DNA from: Micromonospora sp. AMSO31t
GTDB lineage: Bacteria; Actinomycetota; Actinomycetes; Mycobacteriales; Micromonosporaceae
Direction of reading: 5' to 3'
NCBI RefSeq assembly: GCF_008868175.1
Contig: NZ_WBKT01000039.1
Location: 1-42,791 of the forward strand
DNA: 42,791 nt
Within the stretch, counting starts at the first letter, position 1. The number at the start of each line of letters is the position of its first letter. Positions 7,688 through 15,956 of the stretch are shown one piece after another. The notes under the pieces are model-generated. The model made no database searches and had not been told where the DNA came from. It worked only from the letters and a program-made list of their open reading frames with translations. Both the position numbers and the translations under genes were made by a program.

Positions 7688-8227
7688 ATGACCGAGCTCG
7701 GACCCGTCGCCTGGCCGCCGGAGCCGATCCGGACCGAGCGGCTCGTGCTCCGTGCGTCCGAGGCGCGGGACCGTGCGGCGTTCATCGAGCTGCTGGCGTC
7801 GCCGGAGGTGCACACCTACCTGGGTGGCCCCCGCCCGCGTGACGAACTCGAGCGCGAGTAGCCCGCGGTGCCCGAACGGTGGCCCGGGAGTTTCGTCGTC
7901 GACCTCGACGGGGCGATGATCGGCCAGATCCTGCTCAGGAGAGCGACCGGGCACCGTCGCCCGGCTGCCGTGGGGAAGGCCGATCTCGGTTACCTGTTCC
8001 TGCCGCCGGCGTGGGGATCCGGGTACGCCGCCGAGGCGTGCGCGGCGGCACTCGACTGGTTCGACGGCGTCCTTCCCGGCGAGCCGGTGGTGCTCACCAC
8101 CCAGACCGCCAACGTCGGCTCGATGCGCCTCGCGGCAAAGCTGGGGTTCACCGAGGTCGAGCGGTTCCAGGCCTGGGACGCCGAGCAGTGGCTCGGCCTG
8201 CGGTCCCCGGTCACGCCGTCTGTCTGA
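7688..8227 (+). pseudogene. GNAT acetyltransferase interrupted by an in-frame TAG
   Basis: From ATG 7688 the frame reads PEPIRTERLVLRASEARD and so on to DELERE, then stops at TAG 7859-7861. It continues in the same frame as PAVPERWPGSFVVDLDG through the acetyl-CoA-binding part (GYLFLPPAWGSGYAAEACAA) to the stop at 8227. Both halves together give a normal-length RimJ/RimL-type GNAT protein of about 179 residues. A single base change in a sense codon explains the break. A downstream GTG (7868) could restart translation but would lack the first strand and helices. Inactive gene, sequencing error or amber read-through are the options; inactivation is most likely. Confidence 0.75.
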
Positions 8228-8253
8228 GCTCGTGCTCGACAGTGCTCCCGACC

Positions 8254-8841
8254 CTATGACAGGCGGCCGGGGCCTCGTGCGACCCGGAAGCGTAGGTGGG
8301 TCACGGTTCCGGTCACCGGCTTTCCTTCCGCGATCAGCTCGGTCTGCTCGCCGGCGAACAGTGGTGTTCCCTCACCCAGCAGGAGCGGAATCAGGTGGAT
8401 GCGTACCTCGTCGAGCAGGTTCGCCCTGAGCAGCTGGCGGGCGACATCGGCCCCGAGCACCAGGACGTCCTTGTGTCCAGCGGCCTGCCTGGCGCGCCGC
8501 ACCGCGGCCCGCATTCCGTCGAAGGCAAACGTTCCGCCGTTGTTGCCGAGCAGGTCCTGCCTCGCCCGATGAGTCACCACGAAGCTGGGGACGCCGGGCC
8601 AGGGGGTTCCGCCCCACGGGCCGAGGCCGAGATCGAAGGTGCGTCGCCCGATGACCGTTGCTCCGACGGCCGCGTCCACGTCTCGGCGCACCGCGGTGTC
8701 GATCTCGCCTTCGGGCCCCTTCTCAGCCATCCATGCGTGTAGGCGTTCGCCGCCATCCCCCATCGGCTCTGCCTCGCGGACGTTCGGCCCAGCCGTGAAC
8801 CCGTCCAGGGACATCGACACGTCCAGCACGACCTTGCCCAT
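8254..8841 (-). CDS. Dihydrofolate reductase family protein (RibD C-terminal-like)
   Basis: 195 residues from ATG 8841, chosen because GGAGG sits six bases upstream; an earlier ATG at 8868 lacks a site. It begins GKVVLDVSMSLDGFTAGPN, the usual first strand of the family, has VIGRRTFDLGLGPWGG in the middle and DVLVLGADVARQLL, LDEVRIHLIPLLLGEGTPLF near the end, all typical of stand-alone RibD_C/DHFR-like reductases that bind NADPH. The substrate of these stand-alone proteins is mostly unknown. It is monocistronic between decayed genes. Confidence 0.88.
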   Translation of the reverse strand: MGKVVLDVSMSLDGFTAGPNVREAEPMGDGGERLHAWMAEKGPEGEIDTAVRRDVDAAVGATVIGRRTFDLGLGPWGGTPWPGVPSFVVTHRARQDLLGNNGGTFAFDGMRAAVRRARQAAGHKDVLVLGADVARQLLRANLLDEVRIHLIPLLLGEGTPLFAGEQTELIAEGKPVTGTVTHLRFRVARGPGRLS

Positions 8842-8988
8842 CGCTGTCCTCCGCCACACTCTCGGCACCGCCGTCCGGCGCCGTCAGGAGATAGTCGGAG
8901 CCGACCCGGCAGTTCCGACATCGGCTCTCGACATGGGTGCGGCGATTCCTTCTCAACCGGCCGGCCGGCCGTGCTGCGGGCGAGGAAC

Positions 8989-9025
8989 GCGGCGACGGCT
9001 CAGGCTCGGCCCGAGCCGTCGCCGC
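8989..9025 (-). terminator. Stem-loop terminator behind the ggt remnant
   Basis: Perfect 13-bp arms (8989-9001 and 9013-9025) around an 11-base loop, just beyond the stop of the gamma-glutamyltransferase remnant. There is no T-run, as is common for actinobacterial terminators. Confidence 0.6.
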
Positions 9026-9037
9026 GGCCCCCCGTCG

Positions 9038-9911
9038 TCAGCCGCGCGCCCAGCGGCCGACGACGGCCGCCGCGCCGCCGCCCCGGCGCACGGGCTCGGC
9101 CGCGGCGAGCAGCCGGCCGTCCGCCAGGAACTCGATACCGGTCGCCGCGCCGATCTCCGCGGTGGGCGAGAAGGTGTGGCCCGGCGGGAGGCCGGTGGCG
9201 TATCCGGTGATGAAGGCCGGCTCCGCTTGCGTGCTTGCGCCGTTGCGCTGCGACGCCCGTGGCGCGGCGAGAGCCTGCGGCAGCGTCATGCCCCGGTCGA
9301 TCCGGTTCACCAGCATCTGCAGGACGGTGGTGATGATCGTGGCGCCGCCGGGCGAGCCGACGGCCAGGAACGGCCGGCCGTCGGCCAGCACGATCGTGGG
9401 TGACATGGAGCTGCGCGGGCGCTTGCCCGGCCCGGGGAGGTTGGGGTCGGTCGCGGCGCCCTGGGTCGGCGCGAAGTTGAAGTCGGTCAGCTCGTTGTTC
9501 AGCAGGAATCCCCGGCCGGGCACGACCATGCCGTTGCCGCCGGTCGCCTCGATGGTCAGCGTGTACTCCACGACGTTGCCCCACCGGTCGGCCACGGTCA
9601 GGTTGGTGGTGCCGGTGCGGTCGTCGCGGACGTCGGCGACCGCCGCCGCCGAGCAGCCGCCGTAGGCGCCGTCGGGGACGCCGGGCGCGACCGGCTTGGG
9701 CAGCGCCGCCGCCGGGTCGATCAGGCAGGCACGCTCCTTGGCGTACGCGTCGCTGAGCAGCTCGCGCAGCACATTCCGCTGGGTGTGGTCGCCGACGTAA
9801 CGGTTGCGGTCGGCGAACGACAGCGCGCTGGCCTCCAGGTAGTGGTGCATCGCCTGGGTGGCGGTCATGGAGCGCAGGTCGAACTGCTCGAGGATGTTGA
9901 GCGCCTGCTTC
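9038..9911 (-). pseudogene. ggt: Gamma-glutamyltransferase, C-terminal remnant
   Basis: The frame reads KQALNILEQFDLRSMTATQA and continues through the small-subunit signatures: the nucleophile region GTTNLTVADRWGNVVEYT, PGRGFLLNNELTDF, RPRSSMSPTIVL and GSPGGATIITTVLQML. It therefore keeps the end of the large subunit and the whole small subunit, about half of the usual 550-600 residues. The signal peptide and most of the large subunit are missing. The sequence changes abruptly at the TnpB stop codon, and no N-terminal ggt sequence lies on the other side of the transposon gene, so an insertion followed by deletion is likely. An internal ATG at 9868 would give 276 residues, but maturation needs the intact precursor, so activity is unlikely. 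Confidence 0.85.
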
Positions 9912-11174
9912 CTACTTGTTGCTCATAGTTGAGCGGTTCGGATAGTTCGCTCTCCGCCCGGTGGTGGCTGGGCTGGAGTCCTGGACCGGCAGTCTGGTCC
10001 GGTGGCGATCGGTCCTGTCCTGCAGGATCTGCTTCACCTTGTGGTGCGGGGTGTGCAGGGCGATGTCGGGGTCGCCGGCTCGCTGCAGGATGTTGATCGC
10101 GGCGTTCACGTCGGCCTGCCACACCACCCCGCACGAGGTGCAGTGAAACTGGTCCCCGCTGCGTCGGCCGAACCGAGTGAAGCGTTTGGTGAGGTCTTCG
10201 GCGATCACGGTGCCGGCCTTGTCCACGACCTCGTGCACCGCGGTGAAAATTTCCGTGCACACCCGCGCTCGGTGCCGGGCGGCCCGCCGGTCCCGCTTGA
10301 TCGTGCCGAGGTTGTTGGCCTTGATCCGGCGCGCTTTCGCGCAGTCGCCACGCAGTGCGGCGGTGTTGGCGATTGAGCGTAGCTTCGCTCGACGGCGGTT
10401 TCGTTCCTTCAACCGGTCCGACTCGCGGGTGAGCAGGTCGCCGAGCTGTTCACCGTGGGGTTGGCCGTCGGAGTCGGTGAGGGCTTCGGTGTAGCCCTTG
10501 TCCACGCCGATCGTCGCCTCGCCGCATGCTCGCTGTGACGACCGCATCTGCGTCGCGTCGATTTGGTAGTGGACCTCGACTCGGCCGCCGCGCAGGATCA
10601 GCCGCAGCGTCCCGGTCGGGGCGACGGTCGTGGACAGCGGGATCCTGACCATCTTGCGGGGCTCGAGACCGGGGACCGCGAGCCACAACCGTCCCCGCCC
10701 ATCGACGGCGGCGTTGTACCTGTCGGCGCGCACCACGATCTGATCGTGCGTGCGGTTGTGGCCCCGCTTCCAATGCTTGCGCATCTGCCGGGACAGGAAC
10801 GGATCCTCAGCCCACTGGTCGGCCTTCAGCGCGGTGAACATCCGTCTACGCTCGGCCGGATCGGTGGTGCGTCGGCTGACCGCCCGCCGGACGTCGACCT
10901 TGGCCGCCGCCAGGTTCGCGGCGATATCGGCCATGGCATCGCGGACGGTTTCCTTCCACGCATTCGCCAACACGGCGAACTGCACATGCGTGCCGTCACC
11001 CAGCCACCGGTCCCGCACCTGCCGGTCCGTCAACCCAGACCCGACCCCGGCGATCGACCCGTAGCGCTGCCACACCTCGCTGCGCACCCGGCCCAACCGG
11101 CGGGCCTGCTCCACCAGTGCCGCGTACTTGCCCCGATTCAGCCGGACAGAGTAGGCGATCCGGGTAACCTTCAC
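9912..11174 (-). CDS. tnpB: TnpB-family RNA-guided nuclease (IS200/IS605 or IS607 type), internally shortened
   Basis: 420 residues from GTG 11174, with GGAGGG seven bases upstream. The RuvC-like triad can be placed: Asp225 in IGVDKGYTEAL, Glu326 in VIAEDLTK, and Asp355 in WQADVNAAINIL. Only one zinc-ribbon CxxC is present (345-348, FHCTSCG). In intact relatives a segment with the TSQxCxxCG half of the ribbon separates the Glu and the second CxxC, usually 60 residues or more; here Glu326 and Asp355 are only 29 apart (EDLTKRFTRFGRRSGDQFHC). This looks like an in-frame deletion that removed half of the ribbon. No tnpA is nearby. Probably an inactive remnant. Confidence 0.85.
   Translation of the reverse strand: MKVTRIAYSVRLNRGKYAALVEQARRLGRVRSEVWQRYGSIAGVGSGLTDRQVRDRWLGDGTHVQFAVLANAWKETVRDAMADIAANLAAAKVDVRRAVSRRTTDPAERRRMFTALKADQWAEDPFLSRQMRKHWKRGHNRTHDQIVVRADRYNAAVDGRGRLWLAVPGLEPRKMVRIPLSTTVAPTGTLRLILRGGRVEVHYQIDATQMRSSQRACGEATIGVDKGYTEALTDSDGQPHGEQLGDLLTRESDRLKERNRRRAKLRSIANTAALRGDCAKARRIKANNLGTIKRDRRAARHRARVCTEIFTAVHEVVDKAGTVIAEDLTKRFTRFGRRSGDQFHCTSCGVVWQADVNAAINILQRAGDPDIALHTPHHKVKQILQDRTDRHRTRLPVQDSSPATTGRRANYPNRSTMSNK
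9912..11174 (-). mobile_element. TnpB-only insertion element remnant
   Basis: The element is recognised by its tnpB gene alone. The end nearest ggt appears to lie at or within a few bases of the tnpB stop (about 9912), because ggt coding sequence resumes immediately. The other end, beyond 11174, cannot be fixed: I see no terminal repeat and no flanking ggt sequence. Confidence 0.55.
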
Positions 11175-11988
11175 CGATCACCCTCCATGATCAAGTCGGC
11201 CACCTGCGAGGACAAGTCGACCTTCTGACCTGAGAGACTTGACCACACCTTCCACCGGTCGGCGTCGAAGCCCGCTGCAACTCTCTACGCACATCGGAAT
11301 CATCGAAACACCGCTGCCCGGCCGGCAACGACGAGCCGTGATGCCCTCCGCGCCTCACCGGCGCACCGTGTTTACCGAGCCGCCCGCCCGCTTGGCGAGC
11401 TCGCCGATCCGATAGAAACCTGCCACGGCGGTCGATTGTGGACAACTCTGGAAAGAGAATCAACCACCGCGCCCCTGTCACATCGAGGGGGCGGCCGCCG
11501 TCGGTCGCAGCCGGGGTGGCTGGCTCACGCTGCGCGCAGGTGATACTCGAAGACGGGAACGCGAGGACAAGTGCGTAGGGCCCTCCAATTCGGAGTCGGC
11601 TCGGTTCGACGGGCACATCGAAGAAACTTCCCCCGGACCAACCGACGGCAACTGTCGCCACCCACCCGTAAAGGTGCTCGATACGCCTGGCAACGCACAG
11701 TTGATCGTGGCGCCCGCCCTGGGTTTCCGACGCCGGCGAAACCACCCCCGCCACATCGCAGCTGACGATCCCGGGACCACGCCCGCGCAGCAGGGTCGGC
11801 GATGTCGGCGCACAGGAAGGAATGCCTGCGCGGGCCACCGCCGCGCCGACCGCGAGGGAGATCCCGGGGGCACCACGCTGATAGGACCGCGCGCTGGCGC
11901 GGAACCCATCGCACTCCGGCACGTCTCACTGGACGACGAAATCACCCGCGATTGCGGCGCCGGCTGACACGCTACGGAAACAGCACTT
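11175..11988. other. Intergenic stretch without a supported gene
   Basis: About 800 bases. Several frames are open, including one of 243 codons on the minus strand (11191-11922), but their translations are rich in Arg, Ser and Pro, match no family I know and lack ribosome sites. G+C looks lower and less codon-patterned than in the neighbours. It may be degraded DNA associated with the ggt deletion and transposon. Confidence 0.5.
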
Positions 11989-12051
11989 TCAACTAATGGG
12001 TTGACGAATGACTCTCCTGCTGCCTAGGGTGCATTAAACCCTCTGGTTGAA
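11989..12051 (+). promoter_or_regulatory. Promoter with two inverted-repeat operators for the ArsR regulator
   Basis: A -35 TTGACG (12001-12006) and -10 TAGGGT (12025-12030) are 18 bases apart. TCAAC-n5-GGTTGA (11989-12004) overlaps the -35, and TTAAACC-n4-GGTTGAA (12034-12051) lies between the start point and the ribosome site. Both have the GGTTGA half-site and would suit autorepression by the ArsR protein encoded next. Confidence 0.6.
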
Positions 12052-12061
12052 AGGAGGGCGG

Positions 12062-12457
12062 ATGACGACGGATGCGCTGTCCCGGGCCTTCGCTGCCCTC
12101 GCGGATCCGACCCGGCGCGACATGGTGGCCCGACTCTCGGAGGGCGACGCGACCGTGAGCCAGCTGGCCGAGCCGTACCGAATGACGCTGCAGGCCGTCT
12201 ACAAGCACCTGCGGGTGCTCGAGAACGCCGGGCTGGTCAGCCGGCCGAGCGGGCCGCAGCCCCGGCCGGTGCGCCTGGAGGCCCAGGCCTTCGACCTGAT
12301 GAACACCTGGATCGAGCGCCACCGGCGCCGCGTCGAGCAGCGCTATCGCCGCCTCGACGCCGTCCTGGCGGAGATGGAAGGAGACGAGCATGGACCGGAT
12401 CACGGAGACAGCGATCGAGGCCGACCCGAGGGTGCCGGTCATCCGGACGAGTCGTGA
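12062..12457 (+). CDS. ArsR-family winged-helix repressor
   Basis: 131 residues from ATG 12062, with AAAGGAGG five bases upstream. Residues 5-75 form the winged helix: LADPTRRDMVARLSEGDATV, then the recognition helix MTLQAVYKHLRVLENAGLV. It lacks the metal-binding Cys motifs of ArsR/SmtB sensors and belongs to the SdpR-like group usually paired with an SRPBCC gene. The C-terminal 20 residues (DEHGPDHGDSDRG onward) are read from sequence overlapping the next gene by 68 bases. It probably represses its own operon through the two GGTTGA operators upstream. Confidence 0.92.
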   Translation: MTTDALSRAFAALADPTRRDMVARLSEGDATVSQLAEPYRMTLQAVYKHLRVLENAGLVSRPSGPQPRPVRLEAQAFDLMNTWIERHRRRVEQRYRRLDAVLAEMEGDEHGPDHGDSDRGRPEGAGHPDES

Positions 12458-12872
12458 TTTTGCGGCACGGCCCGAGCAGCTGTTCCGCGCCCACACCGAT
12501 CCCGTGTTGTTCGCCCGGTGGGTGGGTCCCGATGCCACGGCCACCCGGATCGACCACTGGGACGCGTCCACCGGCGGCAGCTGGCGGTACGCCTCGACGC
12601 ACGACGGCACGGAGTACCGGTTCCGTGGCTGCTTCCACGACGTACGGCCGGACCGCATCGTGCAGACCTTCACGTTCGAGGGCGAGCCAGACGGAGTCGC
12701 GCTGGAGACGTTGTGGTTCGAGGACCTGGGTGACGGCCGTGCGCGGCTGCGGACCCAGTCCCTGGTGGACAGCTTCGAAGGCCGCGACGCGTGGCTGCGC
12801 AGCGGCATGGAGGTCGGCGTCAACGAGGGTTACGGGAAGCTGGAGAGGATGATCGTCGATGGCATTGTCTGA
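12390..12872 (+). CDS. SRPBCC (AHSA1-like) domain protein
   Basis: 160 residues, starting inside the ArsR gene at an ATG with AAGGAGA upstream. VIRTSRDFAARPEQLFRAHT then DPVLFARWVGP is the conserved start of the AHSA1/SRPBCC fold, followed by DHWDASTGGSWRY and FHDVRPDRIVQTFTFEG; the long C-terminal helix holds GMEVGVNEGYGKLERMI. The fold forms a hydrophobic ligand cavity. ArsR/SRPBCC pairs are common in actinobacteria; the ligand is usually unknown. The gene overlaps the following one by 14 bases, so the three are translated as a unit. Confidence 0.9.
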   Translation: MDRITETAIEADPRVPVIRTSRDFAARPEQLFRAHTDPVLFARWVGPDATATRIDHWDASTGGSWRYASTHDGTEYRFRGCFHDVRPDRIVQTFTFEGEPDGVALETLWFEDLGDGRARLRTQSLVDSFEGRDAWLRSGMEVGVNEGYGKLERMIVDGIV

Positions 12873-13431
12873 CCGCCTGGCCGAGCGGCACCGCCAGGTT
12901 GCCGGGCTGTTCACCGACCGGGTCCGCGGCACCCGGTCGTGGGACGCGCCGGCCCCGGTGGCCGGCTGGACCGCCCGCGACGTCGTGCGTCACCTGACCG
13001 AATGGTTCCCCGGGTTCCTCGCCTCCGGCGCCGGCATCGACATGCCCAAGGGGCCGTCTGTGGACGAGGACCCGGTCGCCGCGTGGCAGATCCACGCCGA
13101 TGCGGTGCAGGCGGTGCTCGACGACCCGGAGACGGCGCACCGCCAGCTCACCAACCCCCACCTCGGCAGCCTGCCGCTGGCGGCCGCGATCGACCGGTTC
13201 TACACCACCGACGTGTTCATGCACACCTGGGATCTGTCCAGGGCCACCGGCCAGGACGACGCGCTGGACCCGGAGTTCTGCGCCGAACTCCTCGGTGGGA
13301 TGGAGCAGATGGAGGAGGTCATCCGCTCCTCCGGCCAGTACGGCCCGCGAGTGGCGGTCCCCAAGGACGCGGATGCCCAGACCAGACTGCTGGGCTTCAT
13401 CGGTCGGGACCCGTTCTGGTCGACGCCGTGA
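12859..13431 (+). CDS. TIGR03086-family (DinB/maleylpyruvate isomerase-like) metal-binding protein
   Basis: 190 residues, third gene of the ArsR operon. The N-terminal helix bundle contains VAGWTARDVVRHLTEWFPGF, with His near residue 47, and FYTTDVFMHTWDLSRATG with a second His near 121. These are the metal ligands in the mycothiol-dependent maleylpyruvate isomerase/DinB-like superfamily, and the GWT..DVV.HL pattern is diagnostic. The C-terminus ends LLGFIGRDPFW, also typical. Members often use or sense thiols such as mycothiol; the reaction here is unknown. Confidence 0.9.
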   Translation: MALSDRLAERHRQVAGLFTDRVRGTRSWDAPAPVAGWTARDVVRHLTEWFPGFLASGAGIDMPKGPSVDEDPVAAWQIHADAVQAVLDDPETAHRQLTNPHLGSLPLAAAIDRFYTTDVFMHTWDLSRATGQDDALDPEFCAELLGGMEQMEEVIRSSGQYGPRVAVPKDADAQTRLLGFIGRDPFWSTP

Positions 13432-13495
13432 GCCGCGCTGCCCGGCGCCGTCGTCGGTCGGCAGCGGCCTGCGGCATCCCGCCGGCCGGCGGTCG

Positions 13496-13676
13496 TCAGG
13501 ACAGCCGCACCGTCCGGTCCCGCAACCAGTGCGCGAAGTCGGTCGCGACGTTGCGCTCGTCATGCACGCCAGACGCGTCGTCGGACGCTGCGTCTTCACC
13601 AGCACCCGCACCTGGCCACCCGGGCCTGTGAGCGGACCGTCGCCGGCCTCGTCTGCTTGGAGAGGGAAGCACTCAT
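13496..13676 (-). pseudogene. Short frameshifted gene remnant behind a MerR-type promoter
   Basis: From ATG 13676 the minus strand reads MSASLSKQTRPATVRSQARV. One frame change is then needed to continue with DERNVATDFAHWLRDRTVRL to a stop at 13496. The two parts together make only about 60 residues with no family I recognise. Taken with the promoter-like sequence immediately upstream, this looks like a truncated former target gene of a MerR regulator. No merR gene lies beside it. Confidence 0.3.
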
Positions 13677-13683
13677 GGCGGGG

Positions 13684-13714
13684 ACGCTAGGGATTGGAGC
13701 GGGCTCGAGGTCAA
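13684..13714 (-). promoter_or_regulatory. MerR-type promoter (19-bp spacer)
   Basis: On the minus strand TTGACC (13714-13709) and TAGCGT (13689-13684) are separated by 19 bases, the over-long spacing typical of MerR-activated promoters, with GAGC-CC-GCTC dyad symmetry inside the spacer. The predicted start point would fall at the ATG at 13676, giving a leaderless message. Confidence 0.4.
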
Positions 13715-13751
13715 GGCGATGTAGTGTCGCCAGGCCGTGGCTGCCGGGCGG

Positions 13752-14906
13752 CTAGCAAGCGAGCACGTCCACGGCGAGTTCCCGCACCACCGACTCGTCC
13801 ACGTCGACGCCGAGCCCCGGCCCGGTCGGCACCCGCGCGATCCCGTCCTTCACCTCGACCGTCGCCCCGGTGGCGTACGACGAGGTGAGGAACTGCCGCC
13901 CGTTGAGGTCGACAGGGGTGTCGATGCCGTACGCGGCGAACAGGTGCAGCGAGGCGGCCAACCCCAGGTCGGAGTCGGTGAGCCCGGAGCCCATGAGCCG
14001 GACCCCGGCGTCCTCGGCGAGCGCGCAGAGCCTTCGCGACAGCGTCAGCCCGCCGCTGCGCTGCACCTTGGCGATGGCCACGTCGACGGCGTCGAGCTTG
14101 ACGAAGGTCGCCAGGTCGCTGGGGTGGCGCAGGCTCTCGTCGAGGGCGACGGGAATCGGTGAGGACTCCCGCAGCCGGCGCTGCCCGGCCACGTCGTTGG
14201 CCGGCAGCGGCTGCTCGAACGTGGTGAGGTCGTACTCGGCCAGCCGGCGGGCCATCCGCAGCGCGCCGTCGACGGTGTAGCCCTGGTTGGCGTCCACCCA
14301 GAGCGCGGCGTCGGGGGCGGCCTCGCGGACGGCCCGCACCACGGCGGCGTCCTCGGCTTCGCTGTGCAGGCCGACCTTCACCTTGAACGCCCGGTAGCCG
14401 AGGTCGCCGCCCTCCGCGACGGCGTCGGCGACCTCCCCGGCGGTCTGCCCGGACACGATCCAGCCGAGCTGGATGGTGTCCCGGCGGCGCTGCCCCCACA
14501 GCACCCCGACGGGTACGCCGAGAGCGCGGCCGAGCAGGTCGTGCAGGGCGATGTCGACCGCGCTCTTGGCCAGGGGCGAGCCGATGGTGAAGCCGCGGTT
14601 GATGGCGCGGTCGAAGGCGGTGGTGATGCCGTCGAGGTCCCAGGCCGGGCGGCCGAGGACGGCCGGGGCGAGGTAGCGGTCGATGGTGGTGACGATGGAT
14701 TCGGCGGTCTCGTAGGTCCAGGCCGGGATCGGGGTGGCCTCGCCCCAGCCGGTGACGCCGCCGGCGGTCACCTTGACGAGCACCCGGATGCTCGGCCTGC
14801 CGGCGACGGCGACCGAGCCGCCGGAGACGCCGAACGAGCGGATGGTGGGCAGCGCGACGGCGTACGTCTCGACCGCCTCGATGGTGAGGCCGGCAAGCGG
14901 GGTCAC
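13752..14906 (-). CDS. Enolase-superfamily enzyme (mandelate racemase/muconate lactonizing type)
   Basis: 384 residues. The catalytic set of the muconate-lactonizing subgroup is complete: Lys175 and Lys177 in FKVKVG, metal ligands Asp205 (WVDANQGY), Glu231 (FEQPL) and Asp256 (ALDES), and Lys280 in AIAKVQRSGG. The N-terminal capping domain covers about 1-130. These enzymes abstract a proton alpha to a carboxylate, giving cycloisomerase, dehydratase or epimerase activity. The neighbouring dehydrogenase, aldolase-like protein and glycerate kinase make a sugar-acid or lactone substrate plausible (inferred). It overlaps the LacI regulator gene by ATGA and is co-transcribed after it. Confidence 0.92.
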   Translation of the reverse strand: MTPLAGLTIEAVETYAVALPTIRSFGVSGGSVAVAGRPSIRVLVKVTAGGVTGWGEATPIPAWTYETAESIVTTIDRYLAPAVLGRPAWDLDGITTAFDRAINRGFTIGSPLAKSAVDIALHDLLGRALGVPVGVLWGQRRRDTIQLGWIVSGQTAGEVADAVAEGGDLGYRAFKVKVGLHSEAEDAAVVRAVREAAPDAALWVDANQGYTVDGALRMARRLAEYDLTTFEQPLPANDVAGQRRLRESSPIPVALDESLRHPSDLATFVKLDAVDVAIAKVQRSGGLTLSRRLCALAEDAGVRLMGSGLTDSDLGLAASLHLFAAYGIDTPVDLNGRQFLTSSYATGATVEVKDGIARVPTGPGLGVDVDESVVRELAVDVLAC

Positions 14907-15934
14907 GAGCCCACCTTCGCGGTGCTGCCCCGCAGGACCACCTCGCCGCCCATGCGCAGGAGCCGCCGCCGTCGCCCGTTGTTCTCGGTCAGCGCCAACT
15001 CCATGGCCTTCTCCCCGAGGCGTTGCAGCGGCAGCGCGACCGTGGTCAGCGCCGGGGTGAGGTCGCGGACGATGGGGATGTCGTCGAAGCCGGCGACGGA
15101 GATGTCGTCCGGGACGGACAGGCCCTGGTCGCGCAGCGCCGCGCAGGCGCCGATGGCCATCACGTCGGTCAGGGCGAACACGCAGGTGGCCGCCGAGCCC
15201 CGGGACAGCAGCTCGGACATCGCGCCGTACCCGCCGTCGCGGGTGAAGGGGCCCTCGACGATGTCGGCCGGGTCGAGCGCCACGCCGGCCCTGGCCAGCT
15301 CCTCGCGGAAGCCGCCGAGCCGGTCGGCGACGGTGGTGAGCGCCCGCGGTCCGGAGAGCACGGCGAAGCGGCGGTGGCCGAGGTCGAGCAGGGCGCGGGC
15401 CATGGCGGCGGCGCCGGCCTTGTTCTCCGGCAGCACGCTGTCGACCTTCAGGCTGCGGTGCCGGCTGACCACGGCGACGCGGCCGCCACCGTCCAGGTAG
15501 GGCTTCAGCTCGGCCTCCAGGGCCCGTTCCCAGCGGGCGTCCTCGAAGCCGGAGCCGATCAGCAGGATGGCCGGGGCGCGCTCGGCGCGCAGCATCGACA
15601 CGTACGCGATCTCGCGCTCCGGGTCGCGGAACGTGCTGGCCAGCATGACGAGCAGGTCGTTGTCCCCGGCGACCCGCATGACGCCGCCGGCGATGGCGGC
15701 GAAGTAGGGGTCGGTGACGTCGTGGCAGATGACGCCGACGGTGCGGTCGGAGGCTCCGGCGAGGGCGCGGGCGTGCGCGTTCGGGGTGTAGGCCAGCTTC
15801 TCGGCGGCGGCGAGGACCCGGTCGCGCAGTTGCGGGGTGACGCGCATGCCGTTGAGTGCCCGGGAGGCCGTGGCCAGCGAGACGTCGGCGGCTCTGGCCA
15901 CGTCTTCCAAGGTCACGTGCGCCCGTGGCTGCAT
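14903..15934 (-). CDS. LacI-family transcriptional regulator
   Basis: 343 residues. The N-terminal helix-turn-helix is VTLEDVARAADVSLATASRALNG, followed by the hinge helix TPNAHARALAGASDRTVG and a periplasmic-binding-protein-like effector domain (VGVICHDVTDPYFAAIAGGVM; VFALTDVMAIGACAALRDQG; ISVAGFDDIPIV). It probably represses both its own operon (with the enolase-family gene) and the divergent transporter operon through the two AAAGCGC operators between them. The effector is likely the transported substrate or an early intermediate. It is a paralogue of the regulator at 34756. Confidence 0.94.
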   Translation of the reverse strand: MQPRAHVTLEDVARAADVSLATASRALNGMRVTPQLRDRVLAAAEKLAYTPNAHARALAGASDRTVGVICHDVTDPYFAAIAGGVMRVAGDNDLLVMLASTFRDPEREIAYVSMLRAERAPAILLIGSGFEDARWERALEAELKPYLDGGGRVAVVSRHRSLKVDSVLPENKAGAAAMARALLDLGHRRFAVLSGPRALTTVADRLGGFREELARAGVALDPADIVEGPFTRDGGYGAMSELLSRGSAATCVFALTDVMAIGACAALRDQGLSVPDDISVAGFDDIPIVRDLTPALTTVALPLQRLGEKAMELALTENNGRRRRLLRMGGEVVLRGSTAKVGS

Positions 15935-15956
15935 CGAGTTCTCCCTGCGGAAGTTC

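Noticed and set aside
8898..8927. GAGCCGA-n16-TCGGCTC inverted repeat upstream of the DHFR-like gene
   Set aside because: Arms of 7 bases at this distance are expected by chance in such GC-rich DNA and no promoter is aligned with them.
11191..11922. 243-codon minus-strand frame between tnpB and the ArsR gene
   Set aside because: No family, no ribosome site and no consistent codon-position bias; overlapping frames on the other strand are equally open.
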